64,000 nt of DNA from Dyadobacter linearis (GCF_907165045.1 NZ_CAJRAU010000007.1:270058-334057), one strand, 5' to 3'. Positions 16,965 through 25,976 are shown, counted from the first letter of the stretch. Notes: generated by a model not told the origin, from the letters alone. Numbers and translations: made by a program.

Positions 16965-17981
16965 TTATTCACAGGGCGCGCCGCTGATCGTGATCGTATC
17001 GCCGGACAAGGAATAACTGGCCTCCAAAGTGGTACAGAGCATTTCAAGAATGCTGTTCAGAGGATGTGATTCAAAGTTGGCGGTGACGCTGCACTGGGCG
17101 ATGCCCGGGTTGGAAAATGAAATATTGACATCGAACCGTTTTTCAAGCTGCTCGATCACTTTGATCATCGGAGTTTCTTCAAAAACAATGGTTACCGGTT
17201 CATAAATGGGCTTTCTGGCTTGCGGAACGATTACACGGGCAGTCAGTTTTCGCGAACCCGTTTCAAACAAAGCCTGCTCTTTAGGCTTCAAGATCACCTG
17301 CTGCGCCGCACCGACCTTATCCCGGGCGGATACTTCCACACTGCCTGTGACCACATCCACCTGAAACATTTTTTTGCTGACGGGCGCTTTTACATTAAAG
17401 CTCGTACCCAATACCCGGATCGCCAGCTCGCCGCTTTCGATCAGGAACGGGCGGGCAGGATCTTTTTGAATATCAAAAAAACCTTCTCCTGAAAAATGGA
17501 CAGCCCGCTGGTTTGTATCAAATGCTTTCGGATAAATAATAACTGCATCCGGATGCATTGCCACTGAACTTTGATCGGGAAGCTGGTGGATCACGATCCG
17601 CGTCGCCTCGTTTCTGAAAGTGATCAGTTCGACAGATTTGTTCTGGATTTGCTGCGCAGCAATTTTCTGTTCTTTTGCCTGATTTTTGACATTATAAAAA
17701 AAGTAAATGCCCGCAGCGAGCAGTACCGAGGCCGCAATGCTGGTCAGCCAGCGCCAGCTGTACGAAAGCGCCGGTTTCTCTTCCTCAAAATCCAGTTGAT
17801 TCTTTATTTCAGAAAATGTATTGTTCCTGATCTCTCCCACATCCGAGTCGGGCAGCTGGTCAAGAAATGCAGATTCCCCTTGCAGCGATTCGTACCACGC
17901 TTCCACCTGCGCCTTTTCTTCTTCGGTGCATTGGTCCAGCAAATATTTTTGAAGCAGCGAAGGGGGGATCTGAGGGGTCAT
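16965..17981 (-). CDS. FecR-family anti-sigma factor
   Basis: A protein of 338 residues. The N-terminal cytoplasmic part (LLQKYLLDQCTEEEKAQVEAWYE) is the sigma-binding region typical of Bacteroidota FecR. A single membrane segment follows near 75-100 (WLTSIAASVLLAAGIYFFY), then a periplasmic FecR domain (about 130-230, with VAMHPDAVIIYPKAF, FSGEGFFDIQKDPARPFLI and VLGTSFNVKA). It ends with an STN-like/DUF4974 domain (VIEQLEKRFDVNISFSNP). It should hold the ECF sigma factor inactive until SusC signals through its STN domain. It lies between the sigma and susC genes on the same strand. Confidence 0.95.
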   Translation of the reverse strand: MTPQIPPSLLQKYLLDQCTEEEKAQVEAWYESLQGESAFLDQLPDSDVGEIRNNTFSEIKNQLDFEEEKPALSYSWRWLTSIAASVLLAAGIYFFYNVKNQAKEQKIAAQQIQNKSVELITFRNEATRIVIHQLPDQSSVAMHPDAVIIYPKAFDTNQRAVHFSGEGFFDIQKDPARPFLIESGELAIRVLGTSFNVKAPVSKKMFQVDVVTGSVEVSARDKVGAAQQVILKPKEQALFETGSRKLTARVIVPQARKPIYEPVTIVFEETPMIKVIEQLEKRFDVNISFSNPGIAQCSVTANFESHPLNSILEMLCTTLEASYSLSGDTITISGAPCE

Positions 17982-18053
17982 CTTCCTAATAATGGTTATA
18001 CCAGGAAGTCGCGCGCCGGAGCAGCGACCCTTAGCCGGTCGCTCAATTTATTT

Positions 18054-18638
18054 TCAGAAGATCAGAGAAAGTATTAAAGCGTAGATCATGTGCTCTTTCA
18101 AATGCGCTTTCAGTACTCGCAAAGCTTTGGTAATGTGCTGTTCCACAGTCTTTTCCGAGATAGAAAGCTGTTCTGCGATATTTTTATTGGCAAACCCCTG
18201 GCGGCTCAGGATGAATACTTCCTGGCATTTAGGCGGCAGCAAATGTAGTCCCGACTGGTAACGAAGTTCCAGATCGGAGACCAATGCAGACTGGTCGGCG
18301 GTTTCCTCGTGGCCGGGCTGGTGGATAGTCCACTGGTCGTAATGGCGGCGGCGGGTAAGTTCTTTTCTGTAAAATGAAATAACCTGCCTTTTGGCGATCG
18401 TGAACAGCAGTGACTTGCAGCAATCGGCATGCATGCGATCGCGTTGCTGCCAAAGGTTCACAAAAAGCTCCTGAATAATCTCCTGAGCCGCAAATTGATC
18501 GTGAACTTTACTGTAAGCATAATTAAAAAGCGACTTGAAATAGCGATTGTAAAGCGCTTCAAATGCCAGCTCATCGTGCTGCTCACGGATCAGCGTAAGG
18601 ATATTTTCATCGGAACAGTTGTCGTATATGTAGTTCAT
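18054..18638 (-). CDS. ECF RNA polymerase sigma factor (Bacteroidota FecI-like)
   Basis: A protein of 194 residues with region 2 (AFEALYNRYFKSLFNYAYSKV, then AQEIIQELFVNLWQQRD) and region 4 (LPPKCQEVFILSRQGFANKNIAEQLSISEKTVEQHITKAL, a helix-turn-helix). It matches the RpoE-like sigma factors paired with FecR and SusCD in Bacteroidota. The C-terminus ends in a hydrophobic stretch (MIYALILSLIF), common in this subgroup. Its gene heads the fecR-susC-susD series, 72 bases before fecR, and probably directs transcription of susCD. Confidence 0.93.
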   Translation of the reverse strand: MNYIYDNCSDENILTLIREQHDELAFEALYNRYFKSLFNYAYSKVHDQFAAQEIIQELFVNLWQQRDRMHADCCKSLLFTIAKRQVISFYRKELTRRRHYDQWTIHQPGHEETADQSALVSDLELRYQSGLHLLPPKCQEVFILSRQGFANKNIAEQLSISEKTVEQHITKALRVLKAHLKEHMIYALILSLIF

Positions 18639-18779
18639 AATGAAGATGGCCTGTGAAATCTGACTTTAACGTGGTCGGAAGGGTTTACAAAATTCGCAAT
18701 TAAATTTGTTCAGGGGTCTTTGTCCAGATTAAGTATTCTCTTTCTTTTTTTTACTTTCTTAATATAAAATTAACATCAC

Positions 18780-19481
18780 TTGAAAAACTACCCACAGGCT
18801 GCACGCATTCTCGTGGCGATCGACTGCATCATTTTTGGTTTCGATGGCAAGGAAATCAAGCTATTGCTGATCAAAAGGAATTTTGAGCCGGAGAAGGGAA
18901 AATGGTCGCTGATGGGCGGTTTTGTGAATGAGGACGAGGATCTTTCCGACGGTGCTGCCAGGATACTTTATAACCTGACCGGCCTGAAAAATATTTATGT
19001 GGAGCAACTGGAAACGTTCGGTAAAGCCAGGCGCGATCCCGGCGAGCGGACTGTCTCGGTGGTTTTTTCTGCACTGATCAAAATTGACGCGCACGATTCC
19101 GAAGCTGTGCGAAGCCACAATGCATCCTGGATAGCCCTGGACGCGCGGCCGAAGCTGATATTCGACCACGAAGAAATGGTTGCGCGCGCTATCGAACATT
19201 TGAAATACAATGCAGCACTTCACCCGATCGGCTTCGAGCTGCTGCCCGAACGTTTTACGATCCCGCAACTTCAAAAACTCTACGAAGCGATTTATAATAT
19301 CCCCATCGACCGGCGAAATTTCAGCAGGAAGCTGCTTTCAACCGGCTTACTGATCGATACGGGCGATAAAAATAACAACGGCGCAACGAAAAAGGCGACG
19401 CTCTACAAGCTGGACACCGAGAAGTATAAAGCCAATTTCCATTCCTTCTGGAATTTTATGCCCGATTCGATGAAGGAATGA
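18780..19481 (+). CDS. araR: Nudix-type transcriptional regulator of arabinose genes (AraR-like)
   Basis: A protein of 233 residues from a TTG start; an in-frame stop lies at 18771-18773 and the next Met is inside the domain, so TTG is needed. The N-terminal Nudix-fold domain (about 8-140) contains FEPEKGKWSLMGGFV, but the Nudix box is degraded: the REUxEE core reads RILYNL, so hydrolase activity is unlikely. The C-terminal winged helix (about 150-230) has FTIPQLQKLYEAIYNIPIDRRNFSRKLL, as in NrtR-like regulators. In Bacteroides a Nudix-family AraR controls arabinose genes with L-arabinose as effector. Its position directly upstream of araBAD in the same direction supports that role. Confidence 0.87.
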   Translation: MKNYPQAARILVAIDCIIFGFDGKEIKLLLIKRNFEPEKGKWSLMGGFVNEDEDLSDGAARILYNLTGLKNIYVEQLETFGKARRDPGERTVSVVFSALIKIDAHDSEAVRSHNASWIALDARPKLIFDHEEMVARAIEHLKYNAALHPIGFELLPERFTIPQLQKLYEAIYNIPIDRRNFSRKLLSTGLLIDTGDKNNNGATKKATLYKLDTEKYKANFHSFWNFMPDSMKE

Positions 19482-19678
19482 AGGAATGATTGAATGATTG
19501 AATGATTGAATGATTGAATGAGATAGTGAATGATTGAATGACTGAATGATTGAATGACCGAATAATTGATTAGTGTTATTGAGTTTCTGTTGTGATTAAG
19601 AGCTATAAAGAATTACACAATTATTCATTCATTCGAAACTCCATTCATTCATTCGATCATTCAATCATTCAATCATTA
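19479..19678 (+). repeat. TGAATGAT microsatellite with an inverted ATCATTCA array
   Basis: Beginning at the stop codon of the Nudix regulator, about ten TGAATGAT-like units run to about 19567. After about 50 bases the reverse-complement units (CATTCATTCGATCATTCAATC type) run from 19621 to 19678. The arms can pair over more than 20 bases, forming a large stem-loop that could act as a 3' structure between araR and araB. It occupies most of the 297-base gap. A shorter copy lies after the TonB receptor gene near 58165. Confidence 0.8.
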
Positions 19679-19683
19679 ATAAA

Positions 19684-19724
19684 TTGTGTCAATTTTACAC
19701 CAGAAACAAATTTAATTATATTTG
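19684..19724 (+). promoter_or_regulatory. Candidate araBAD promoter and operator
   Basis: TATATTTG (19717-19724) matches the TAnnTTTG box and is 55 bases before the araB start. Just upstream an imperfect dyad, TTGTGTCA-atttt-ACACCA (19684-19702), has 5-6 matching positions per arm and is a plausible operator for the Nudix AraR. No clear -33 box is seen. Confidence 0.35.
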
Positions 19725-19778
19725 GTAGTCGATAATTGAAATAAAAGTCAGCCGGTAAACTATCCTAAACCTATTCAG

Positions 19779-21464
19779 ATGAAGCAAGATTATGTAATTG
19801 GAATTGATTTCGGGACCGACTCGGTGCGGGCATTGGTGGTGAATGCGCACACCGGCGAACAGGCAGGTACCGCTGTGCAGGAATATGAACGCTGGAAGCA
19901 GGGGAAATACTGCGACGCCTCGCAATCCCAGTTTCGCCAGCACCCGCTCGACTACCTGGAAAGTATGGAAAGGGCAGTGATCCAAGCGCTGGACAATGCA
20001 CCTTTCGAAGCCAGGAATCTGGTGCGCGGAATTTCGGTAGATACCACCGGTTCCACTCCGGTAGCGGTTGACAAAAACGGCACGCCGCTCGCGCTGCTGC
20101 CTGAAATGGCCGAAAATCCGAACGGAATGTTCATTTTATGGAAAGATCATACTGCCAATGCAGAAGCTGAGGAGATCAACCGCCTCGCCGATTCCTGGCC
20201 TGAAAACTATATCCGGTTCGTAGGCGGTATCTATTCTTCTGAGTGGTTTTGGGCAAAAATACTGCGTACCCTGCGCGCAGATCCGGAAGTGCGCGAAAAA
20301 GCATTTTCCTGGGTCGAGCATTGCGACTGGGTTTCGGCTGAGCTGACGGGTGATACCGATCCTTTAAAACTGAAAAGATCACGCTGCGCGGCTGGGCACA
20401 AGGCGCTCTGGCATCAGGATTTCGATGGGTTGCCTTCCAATGATTTCTTGAAAAAGCTCGATCCGCTACTCGACGGTTTGCGCGACCGCTTGTTCGATAC
20501 GACCGAAACTTCCGACAAACCAATGGGCACGATCTCGGATAAATGGGCCCAAAAGTTCGGTATTCCGGCGGACACTGTGATCGGAGTAGGCGCTTTCGAT
20601 GCGCACATGGGCGCTGTGGGTGCATTGATCGAACCTTATTCATTATGCAAAGTGATTGGTACTTCAACCTGCGATATGCTGATCGCGCCGAATGAGGAAG
20701 TCGGTCACCTGCTGATCAAAGGAATTTGCGGGCAGGTCGACGGTTCCATAATTCCGGGAATGCTTGGAATGGAGGCGGGGCAATCGGCTTTCGGAGATAT
20801 TTATGCCTGGTTCGGAAAGCTTGTTGTGGAGCCGGTACGAACATTGCTTGGCGAAGAAGCTGCAAAAGAAATAGCAGCCAAACTAATACCGCACCTGGCT
20901 GAGCAAGCTGGAAAATTGCCTGTAAAAGAGACAGATCTCATCGCGGTGGACTGGCTGAATGGCCGGCGTACACCCGACGCTAAACATACATTGAAAGGTG
21001 GAATTCTGGGCCTTAACCTCGCGAGTGACAGTCCCAAAATATTCAAAGCGCTGGTGGAATCAACCGCATTCGGATCCAAAAGTATCGTCGAGCGTTTCCG
21101 GAACGAAGGAGTACCGATCAACGATGTGATCGCGATTGGCGGCGTGGCTAAGAAGTCTGCATTTGTAATGCAAACACTCGCCGACGTGCTGAATATGCCT
21201 ATCAAAGTAGCTGCGTCCGAGCAGGCTTGTGCATTGGGAGCGGCCATGTTTGCAGCGGTTGCGTCGGGCATTTACGCTACATTACCCGAGGCGCAGCAGG
21301 CGATGAACTCAGGCTTTGATGCAGTATATCAGCCGCGCCAGAAAGAGGCGCAGGTTTACGAGCAGCTTTACCAGAAATACCTTGTTTCCGGTGCATTCCT
21401 GGAAAATGAATTTCTCAAAAAATCAGAGCCAGCTGTTATCATACCAGTTGCTGATACTTATTAA
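19779..21464 (+). CDS. araB: Ribulokinase
   Basis: A protein of 561 residues of the FGGY kinase family. It phosphorylates L-ribulose to L-ribulose-5-phosphate in the cytoplasm. The N-terminal phosphate-binding signature is YVIGIDFGTDSVRALVV, and a second, ATP-side motif is IAIGGVAKKSAFVMQ near 455. The catalytic Asp region is GVGAFDAHMGAVGA near 270, and GTSTCDMLI near 297 is typical of AraB. The length is normal. It is first of araB-araA-araD, 22 bases before araA, and is preceded by the regulator and a repeat-rich gap. Confidence 0.96.
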   Translation: MKQDYVIGIDFGTDSVRALVVNAHTGEQAGTAVQEYERWKQGKYCDASQSQFRQHPLDYLESMERAVIQALDNAPFEARNLVRGISVDTTGSTPVAVDKNGTPLALLPEMAENPNGMFILWKDHTANAEAEEINRLADSWPENYIRFVGGIYSSEWFWAKILRTLRADPEVREKAFSWVEHCDWVSAELTGDTDPLKLKRSRCAAGHKALWHQDFDGLPSNDFLKKLDPLLDGLRDRLFDTTETSDKPMGTISDKWAQKFGIPADTVIGVGAFDAHMGAVGALIEPYSLCKVIGTSTCDMLIAPNEEVGHLLIKGICGQVDGSIIPGMLGMEAGQSAFGDIYAWFGKLVVEPVRTLLGEEAAKEIAAKLIPHLAEQAGKLPVKETDLIAVDWLNGRRTPDAKHTLKGGILGLNLASDSPKIFKALVESTAFGSKSIVERFRNEGVPINDVIAIGGVAKKSAFVMQTLADVLNMPIKVAASEQACALGAAMFAAVASGIYATLPEAQQAMNSGFDAVYQPRQKEAQVYEQLYQKYLVSGAFLENEFLKKSEPAVIIPVADTY

Positions 21465-21486
21465 AACATTCTTTTAATTAATCCCA

Positions 21487-22977
21487 ATGCTAGATTTAAA
21501 ACAGTTTGAGATCTGGTTTATCACCGGAAGCCAGCATTTGTACGGAGAAGAAACGTTGCGCCAGGTCGATGAGCATTCACTTGCTATTGCCGGTTCGCTG
21601 GACAGTTCTTCCCAAATACCTGTCCGGGTCGTTTTTAAGCCGGTCGTAAAGTCTTCAGAAGAGATTTTCCAGATTATCCAGGAAGCGAACAGCAAACAAA
21701 ATTGCATTGGAATCGTGGCCTGGATGCACACTTTTTCTCCTGCAAAAATGTGGATCAGGGGCTTGCAGATCCTGCAAAAACCTTTGCTGCATTTGCATAC
21801 CCAATTCAACCGCGATATCCCGTGGGCCAGCATTGATATGGATTTTATGAACCTCAACCAGTCTGCCCATGGCGACCGGGAATTTGGGTTTATGATGACC
21901 AGAATGCGGCTCAACCGGAAGGTAGTTGTGGGGCATTGGCAGCAGGAGCAAGTGCAGGAACAAATCGGCCAATGGGCCAGGGTTGCTGCGGCACGCCACG
22001 ATTTGCAGGGAGCGAAATTTGTCAGGTTTGGTGATAATATGCGTCAGGTGGCAGTTACCGACGGAGATAAGGTAGCCGCAGAAATGACTTTTGGATTTTC
22101 GGTCAATACCCACGCGGTAGGTGACCTGGTTCAGGTGATCAACCAGGTTTCGGACTCCGACGTAGACAGGCTGGTGGAAGAATATAGCGCAGCCTATGAA
22201 GTCGCAGAAACGCTTAGAAACGGGGCCGGAAGGCATTCGTCGCTTCGTGATGCCGCCCGAATTGAGCTTGGGATGAAGTACTTTTTGCAGGATGGAAATT
22301 TCAAGGGATATACCAATACGTTTGAAGATCTGCACGGGATGAAGCAGCTGCCGGGAATCGGCTCGCAGCGGATGATGGCGGCGGGTTACGGGTATGCAGG
22401 CGAAGGCGATTGGAAAACGTCGGCGATGGTGCGCGCATTAAAAGTAATGGCCAGCGGACTGGAAGGCGGAAATTCGTTTATGGAAGACTATACCTATCAT
22501 TTCGACCCGCAAAACAGCCTGGTATTGGGCTCGCACATGCTCGAAATATGCCCGAGTATTGCTGCCGGAAAACCTTCCTGCGAAATCCACGCATTGGGAA
22601 TAGGAGGCAAGGAAGATCCGGTGCGCCTGGTATTTGACGCGCCCGCCGGGCCTGCAATAAACGTGTCTCTGGTGGATCTTGGAAATCGTTTCCGGATCAT
22701 TGTGAATGAGGTAGACGCCGTGGAGGTAACTGAGAAACTGCCGAAATTGCCTGTTGCCAGGGCGCTATGGAAGCCGCAGCCAGATATGCAGACAGGTTGT
22801 GCAGCCTGGATTTACGCCGGCGGTGCGCACCATACTGTTTACAGTCAAAATCTGACAGTAGACCATATTGAAACTTTCGCTGAAATGGCGGGTGTGGAGC
22901 TGGTTGTGATTGATAAAAATACAACGCTAAGACAGTTGAAAAACGAGTTGCGGTGGAGTGAGGGATTTTATAAGTAA
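21487..22977 (+). CDS. araA: L-arabinose isomerase
   Basis: A protein of 496 residues, the usual AraA length. It converts L-arabinose to L-ribulose using Mn2+. The N-terminus FEIWFITGSQHLYGEETLRQV is an AraA hallmark, and CIGIVAWMHTFSPAKMWI, LHTQFNRDIPW and DFMNLNQSAHGDREFG follow. The metal-site Glu residues are near GMKQLPGIGSQRMMAAGYGYAGEGDW and FMEDYTYHF. It is co-transcribed with araB (22-base gap) and araD (5-base gap). Confidence 0.97.
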   Translation: MLDLKQFEIWFITGSQHLYGEETLRQVDEHSLAIAGSLDSSSQIPVRVVFKPVVKSSEEIFQIIQEANSKQNCIGIVAWMHTFSPAKMWIRGLQILQKPLLHLHTQFNRDIPWASIDMDFMNLNQSAHGDREFGFMMTRMRLNRKVVVGHWQQEQVQEQIGQWARVAAARHDLQGAKFVRFGDNMRQVAVTDGDKVAAEMTFGFSVNTHAVGDLVQVINQVSDSDVDRLVEEYSAAYEVAETLRNGAGRHSSLRDAARIELGMKYFLQDGNFKGYTNTFEDLHGMKQLPGIGSQRMMAAGYGYAGEGDWKTSAMVRALKVMASGLEGGNSFMEDYTYHFDPQNSLVLGSHMLEICPSIAAGKPSCEIHALGIGGKEDPVRLVFDAPAGPAINVSLVDLGNRFRIIVNEVDAVEVTEKLPKLPVARALWKPQPDMQTGCAAWIYAGGAHHTVYSQNLTVDHIETFAEMAGVELVVIDKNTTLRQLKNELRWSEGFYK

Positions 22978-22982
22978 CTAAT

Positions 22983-23684
22983 ATGTCGAAATATAAATAC
23001 CTGAAAGAGCAGGTTTACGAGGCCAATATGGAGATTCCGAAGGAAGAACTGGCGATCGTTACATTCGGTAACGTAAGCGGGATCGACCGGGCGGCGGGCG
23101 CTGTGGCTATCAAGCCAAGCGGCATTCCTTATCACCGACTGCGGCCGGAGGATATTGTAGTAGTGGATCTCGATAATGTGGTAATTGAAGGATCCATGCG
23201 GCCGTCTTCGGATACTAAAACGCATACCTTGCTTTATAAAAGCTTTCCTTCCATCGGCGGGGTTTGTCATACGCATTCTACTTATGCTGTGGCGTGGGCG
23301 CAGGCGATCCGGCCGATTCCCAACCTGGGTACCACCCACGCGGACCATCTTACGGCGGCTATACCCGTTACAGAAGTAATGTCGGATGAAATGATAGAGG
23401 GAAATTACGAGCTCGAAACGGGCAATCAGATTCTGGATCTTTTTGCAGCACAGGGACTGAGCTATGAAGAAGTGGAAATGGTGCTGGTCGCCTGCCACGG
23501 ACCATTTACCTGGGGCAAAGATCCGGCGAAAGCTATATACAACTCTGTGGTCCTGGAAGAAATCGCCAGAATGGCTTATCTGACTTTACAGATAAATCCT
23601 TCGGCAGGCACCATCAAACAAAGCCTGATCGATAAGCATTATTTCAGGAAACATGGAAAAAATGCCTATTACGGGCAGGAGTAG
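22983..23684 (+). CDS. araD: L-ribulose-5-phosphate 4-epimerase
   Basis: A protein of 233 residues of the class II aldolase/AraD family, giving D-xylulose-5-phosphate for the pentose phosphate pathway. Zn-ligand regions CHTHSTYAVAWAQA and TTHADHL and the later ACHGPFTWGKDPAKA are present, as is the N-terminal FGNVSGIDRAAG substrate loop. It starts 5 bases after araA. The conversion set araBAD is complete here, but no arabinose transporter is in the window. Confidence 0.96.
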   Translation: MSKYKYLKEQVYEANMEIPKEELAIVTFGNVSGIDRAAGAVAIKPSGIPYHRLRPEDIVVVDLDNVVIEGSMRPSSDTKTHTLLYKSFPSIGGVCHTHSTYAVAWAQAIRPIPNLGTTHADHLTAAIPVTEVMSDEMIEGNYELETGNQILDLFAAQGLSYEEVEMVLVACHGPFTWGKDPAKAIYNSVVLEEIARMAYLTLQINPSAGTIKQSLIDKHYFRKHGKNAYYGQE

Positions 23685-23885
23685 TTATTTTTTATCCATC
23701 CGCTGACTGGCGATTTTCCGCATCTGACGCAAAGCTTCCTCTCTCGAAATTCCTTTATTATTGGACTTGGCCTCTTCGATCGCCTCTTTCGTGAACCGGC
23801 CTTTGATCATATTATACAGGGCAAAAAACATAGTGGATCCGCTGATTATTGTTTTGAATATCTGATAATCAAACTTACCAAACAA
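23685..23885 (-). CDS. Hypothetical small membrane-associated protein
   Basis: The frame opens with TTG at 23885 (66 residues); the first ATG would be at 23831 (48 residues). An N-terminal hydrophobic stretch (TIISGSTMFFALYNMI) is followed by a charged helical tail (FTKEAIEEAKSNNKGISREEALRQMRKIAS). Its stop abuts the araD stop on the other strand. It is not recognised. The amphipathic, protein-like composition argues for a real gene, but the start is uncertain. Confidence 0.45.
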   Translation of the reverse strand: MFGKFDYQIFKTIISGSTMFFALYNMIKGRFTKEAIEEAKSNNKGISREEALRQMRKIASQRMDKK

Positions 23886-23892
23886 TCGCCTA

Positions 23893-23926
23893 TAAAAAAA
23901 CTGCCGGATGTAGATACATCCGGCAG
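23893..23926 (-). terminator. Rho-independent terminator of the 62-aa gene
   Basis: A near-perfect 12-base stem (CTGCCGGATGTA / TACATCCGGCAG, 23901-23926) is followed on the minus strand by seven T residues (23894-23900). It lies 33 bases after the stop of the small gene at 23960-24148. Confidence 0.85.
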
Positions 23927-23959
23927 CGGTATTTTCTAAACGTTGAGTATGAATTGACC

Positions 23960-24148
23960 TTAACCAATTGCTTCCTTACGCAGCTTGCTGCCCGGATTAA
24001 ATTCATCTTTGATCCAGCGAACAAAGTTGTTGGAATTGGTCTTGTAAATTTCTATTGATAAAGGTTTAATACCGCTGAACTCCACTTCTCTCACGTATTC
24101 AGCATGCAACTTTAAAATTTCTGAAAGGGTCTTGCTGTCAGTTTTCAT
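23960..24148 (-). CDS. Hypothetical small protein (62 aa)
   Basis: Starts with ATG at 24148 and encodes a soluble, charged protein (KTLSEILKLHAEYVREVEFSG, YKTNSNNFVRWIKDEF). It has no signal peptide, membrane segment or known motif. A strong terminator with a U-run follows 33 bases downstream, which supports a real, separately transcribed gene. The function is unknown. Confidence 0.55.
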   Translation of the reverse strand: MKTDSKTLSEILKLHAEYVREVEFSGIKPLSIEIYKTNSNNFVRWIKDEFNPGSKLRKEAIG

Positions 24149-24481
24149 TGAAAATCGGTGAATGTTTAGGTTTACAAAGATTGTTCAGAGGGTTCCAACA
24201 AACATGTTCCCAAACACCGGATGCTTTTTACGAAATGCAAAAATTTATATTTTAAATTTTTTTAATTACATAAACGGGTATTTGTATCCACAAGTTTATT
24301 TAAAAAAAGCTTCCTAAAATTGGAATATTGTTACAAAATGGGACAGATTGTGTAAATCGGGGAGGGGAGCAAAAAGTTTGTTCTCGTGCACAGCTGGGTT
24401 GGGAGCTGTGAAAGAATCAATAAAAGTATGCCTGATCAGCAAGTTTGGGAGGGGAGACGCAGGGTAGGGTAATGGGAGAAA
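24149..24481. other. Non-coding spacer, AT-rich
   Basis: This 333-base gap has an AT-rich core (24235-24310) and two purine-rich patches (near 24360 and 24450). It probably carries the promoter of the 62-aa gene. No RNA gene, repeat or convincing promoter box was identified. Confidence 0.4.
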
Positions 24482-24871
24482 TCAAAGCGATAATCTGTTT
24501 TTTAAATAGCTGACTTCCAGGGGTTTTGGAAGCAAATCGATGATGTGCGGGCTGGCCTTCGCTTTTTCGATATCGCGTGTGTCGATGGTCGAGGAGAGCA
24601 TGAATATCTTGACTTTTTCTCTCAGGAACCCGGGCAGATTTGCGTATTCGTCCACAAACTCAAACCCGTTCATATCGGGCATTTGCAGGTCGAGTAAAAT
24701 GATCGTTTCAGGAAGTACAGAACCCTCGGTGAGCAGGTGTTTTAGCGCTTCCCGCGCAGAATTGAAGGTTTTGACAGTATCGGTTATCCCGCTCTTGATG
24801 AGCAACTTTTCGTAAATGAATAGATCGAAGGCGCTGTCGTCTATCAAACAGAAGTGTAGAAGAGGCTTCAT
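24482..24871 (-). CDS. Single-domain response regulator
   Basis: A protein of 129 residues made of one receiver domain: acidic pair DD (11-12), phosphorylation Asp61 in LLDLQMPDMNGFEF, a Thr/Ser switch (MLSSTID) and the conserved Lys (LPKPLE). There is no output domain, so it must act by binding another protein or in a phosphorelay. It is last of a five-gene run, 13 bases after the receiver-kinase gene, and is the likely phosphate acceptor of the kinases in the cluster. Confidence 0.9.
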   Translation of the reverse strand: MKPLLHFCLIDDSAFDLFIYEKLLIKSGITDTVKTFNSAREALKHLLTEGSVLPETIILLDLQMPDMNGFEFVDEYANLPGFLREKVKIFMLSSTIDTRDIEKAKASPHIIDLLPKPLEVSYLKNRLSL

Positions 24872-24884
24872 GAGCGACCGTAGT

Positions 24885-25976
24885 TTATTTTCTTATTGAG
24901 GGAATATTGATTTCAAAAACGCTGCCCTCACCAATCTTGGAACTGACACTGATCTGACCTTCCAATTTGGAAATTGCTTCATGCACAATATACAATCCAA
25001 TTCCGGACCCGCTATTGGTGGCGCCGGCGCGGTAAAACATCCGGAAGATCTTATCCTGATCCGATTCCTTAATACCCAAACCATTATCTGCCACAGTGAT
25101 CCTGGCTTCGGTAGGGGTAGATCGCACCGTTAAGTGCACGTAGGGGTCGGGCTTGGATTTGTCCTGAAATTTGATCGCATTATTAATTAGGTTATTAAAA
25201 ATGATCCTGAGCTTCATCACATCAGACTGGAAGTTGCCTGACTGGTCAATATCCGTGGTCATTTTCAGGTTACCGTATTCGGGCAGGTATTGAATAGTGG
25301 CTTGTACTTCCGTTACCAGTTCGTCAAAACTGATATCTGTGACCACCGGCACGCCGCGCGCGTTTTTATAATAGTCAATGATATTGATAATGAAAGTATC
25401 CAGCTTTTTGACCGATTGGCGGATCAGTTCCAGGTACTCATTCTGCGACTGAACATCTTCTTCCAGCAAAGCCAGGTTCACAATGCCCAGAACCGACATA
25501 AGCGGTGCCCGAAGATCGTGGGAGGCGCTGTATACAAATTTGTCCAGCTCTTCATTTGCCTTTTGCAGTTCGCTGTTGCGCTGTTTCAGGTCTTCCCGGG
25601 TTTTGTATATCTCGTATGCATTTGAAATCGCAGTTTCAACATACTTATAATCCCAGGGTTTGTCGATAAACCTGAAAACCTCTCCTTTGTTGATCGCATC
25701 GATCGCCGCGCCGATATCTGTATGCCCGGTGATCAGGATGCGGATAGGTTTTGGGAATTTTAATCTGATCTTTTCAAAAAACTGAACGCCCGACATCACC
25801 GGCATACGCTGGTCGGCCAGGATAATGCAAAAATCTTTTTTCTCCAATATCTCTTCTGCCTCGACGACAGACGCCGTGATCGTGATGTCGTATTGCTTTC
25901 TGAAAGAAGCCTTGAACGAATGCAGGTTATGCTCCTCGTCGTCGATATAAAGAATAGTTATTGGTTTTTCATTCAT
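24885..25976 (-). CDS. Receiver-histidine kinase hybrid
   Basis: A cytoplasmic protein of 363 residues. The N-terminal receiver (about 5-125) has LYIDDEEHNLHSFKA and Asp55 in ILADQRMPVMSG. A short coiled coil (about 125-145) leads to a HisKA domain (SASHDLRAP, His153) and an HATPase_c domain (NLINNAIKF, DNGLGIKESDQDKIF, GSGIGLYIV). There is no membrane segment, so it is likely driven by phosphotransfer from the adjacent 7TM kinase. The start overlaps the stop of the upstream kinase by 4 bases. Its receiver is close in sequence to the stand-alone receiver at 31501-31968. Confidence 0.92.
   Translation of the reverse strand: MNEKPITILYIDDEEHNLHSFKASFRKQYDITITASVVEAEEILEKKDFCIILADQRMPVMSGVQFFEKIRLKFPKPIRILITGHTDIGAAIDAINKGEVFRFIDKPWDYKYVETAISNAYEIYKTREDLKQRNSELQKANEELDKFVYSASHDLRAPLMSVLGIVNLALLEEDVQSQNEYLELIRQSVKKLDTFIINIIDYYKNARGVPVVTDISFDELVTEVQATIQYLPEYGNLKMTTDIDQSGNFQSDVMKLRIIFNNLINNAIKFQDKSKPDPYVHLTVRSTPTEARITVADNGLGIKESDQDKIFRMFYRAGATNSGSGIGLYIVHEAISKLEGQISVSSKIGEGSVFEINIPSIRK

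Noticed and set aside
20176..20667. A minus-strand frame inside araB
   Set aside because: It is Arg/Pro-rich and not protein-like, within a clear kinase gene.
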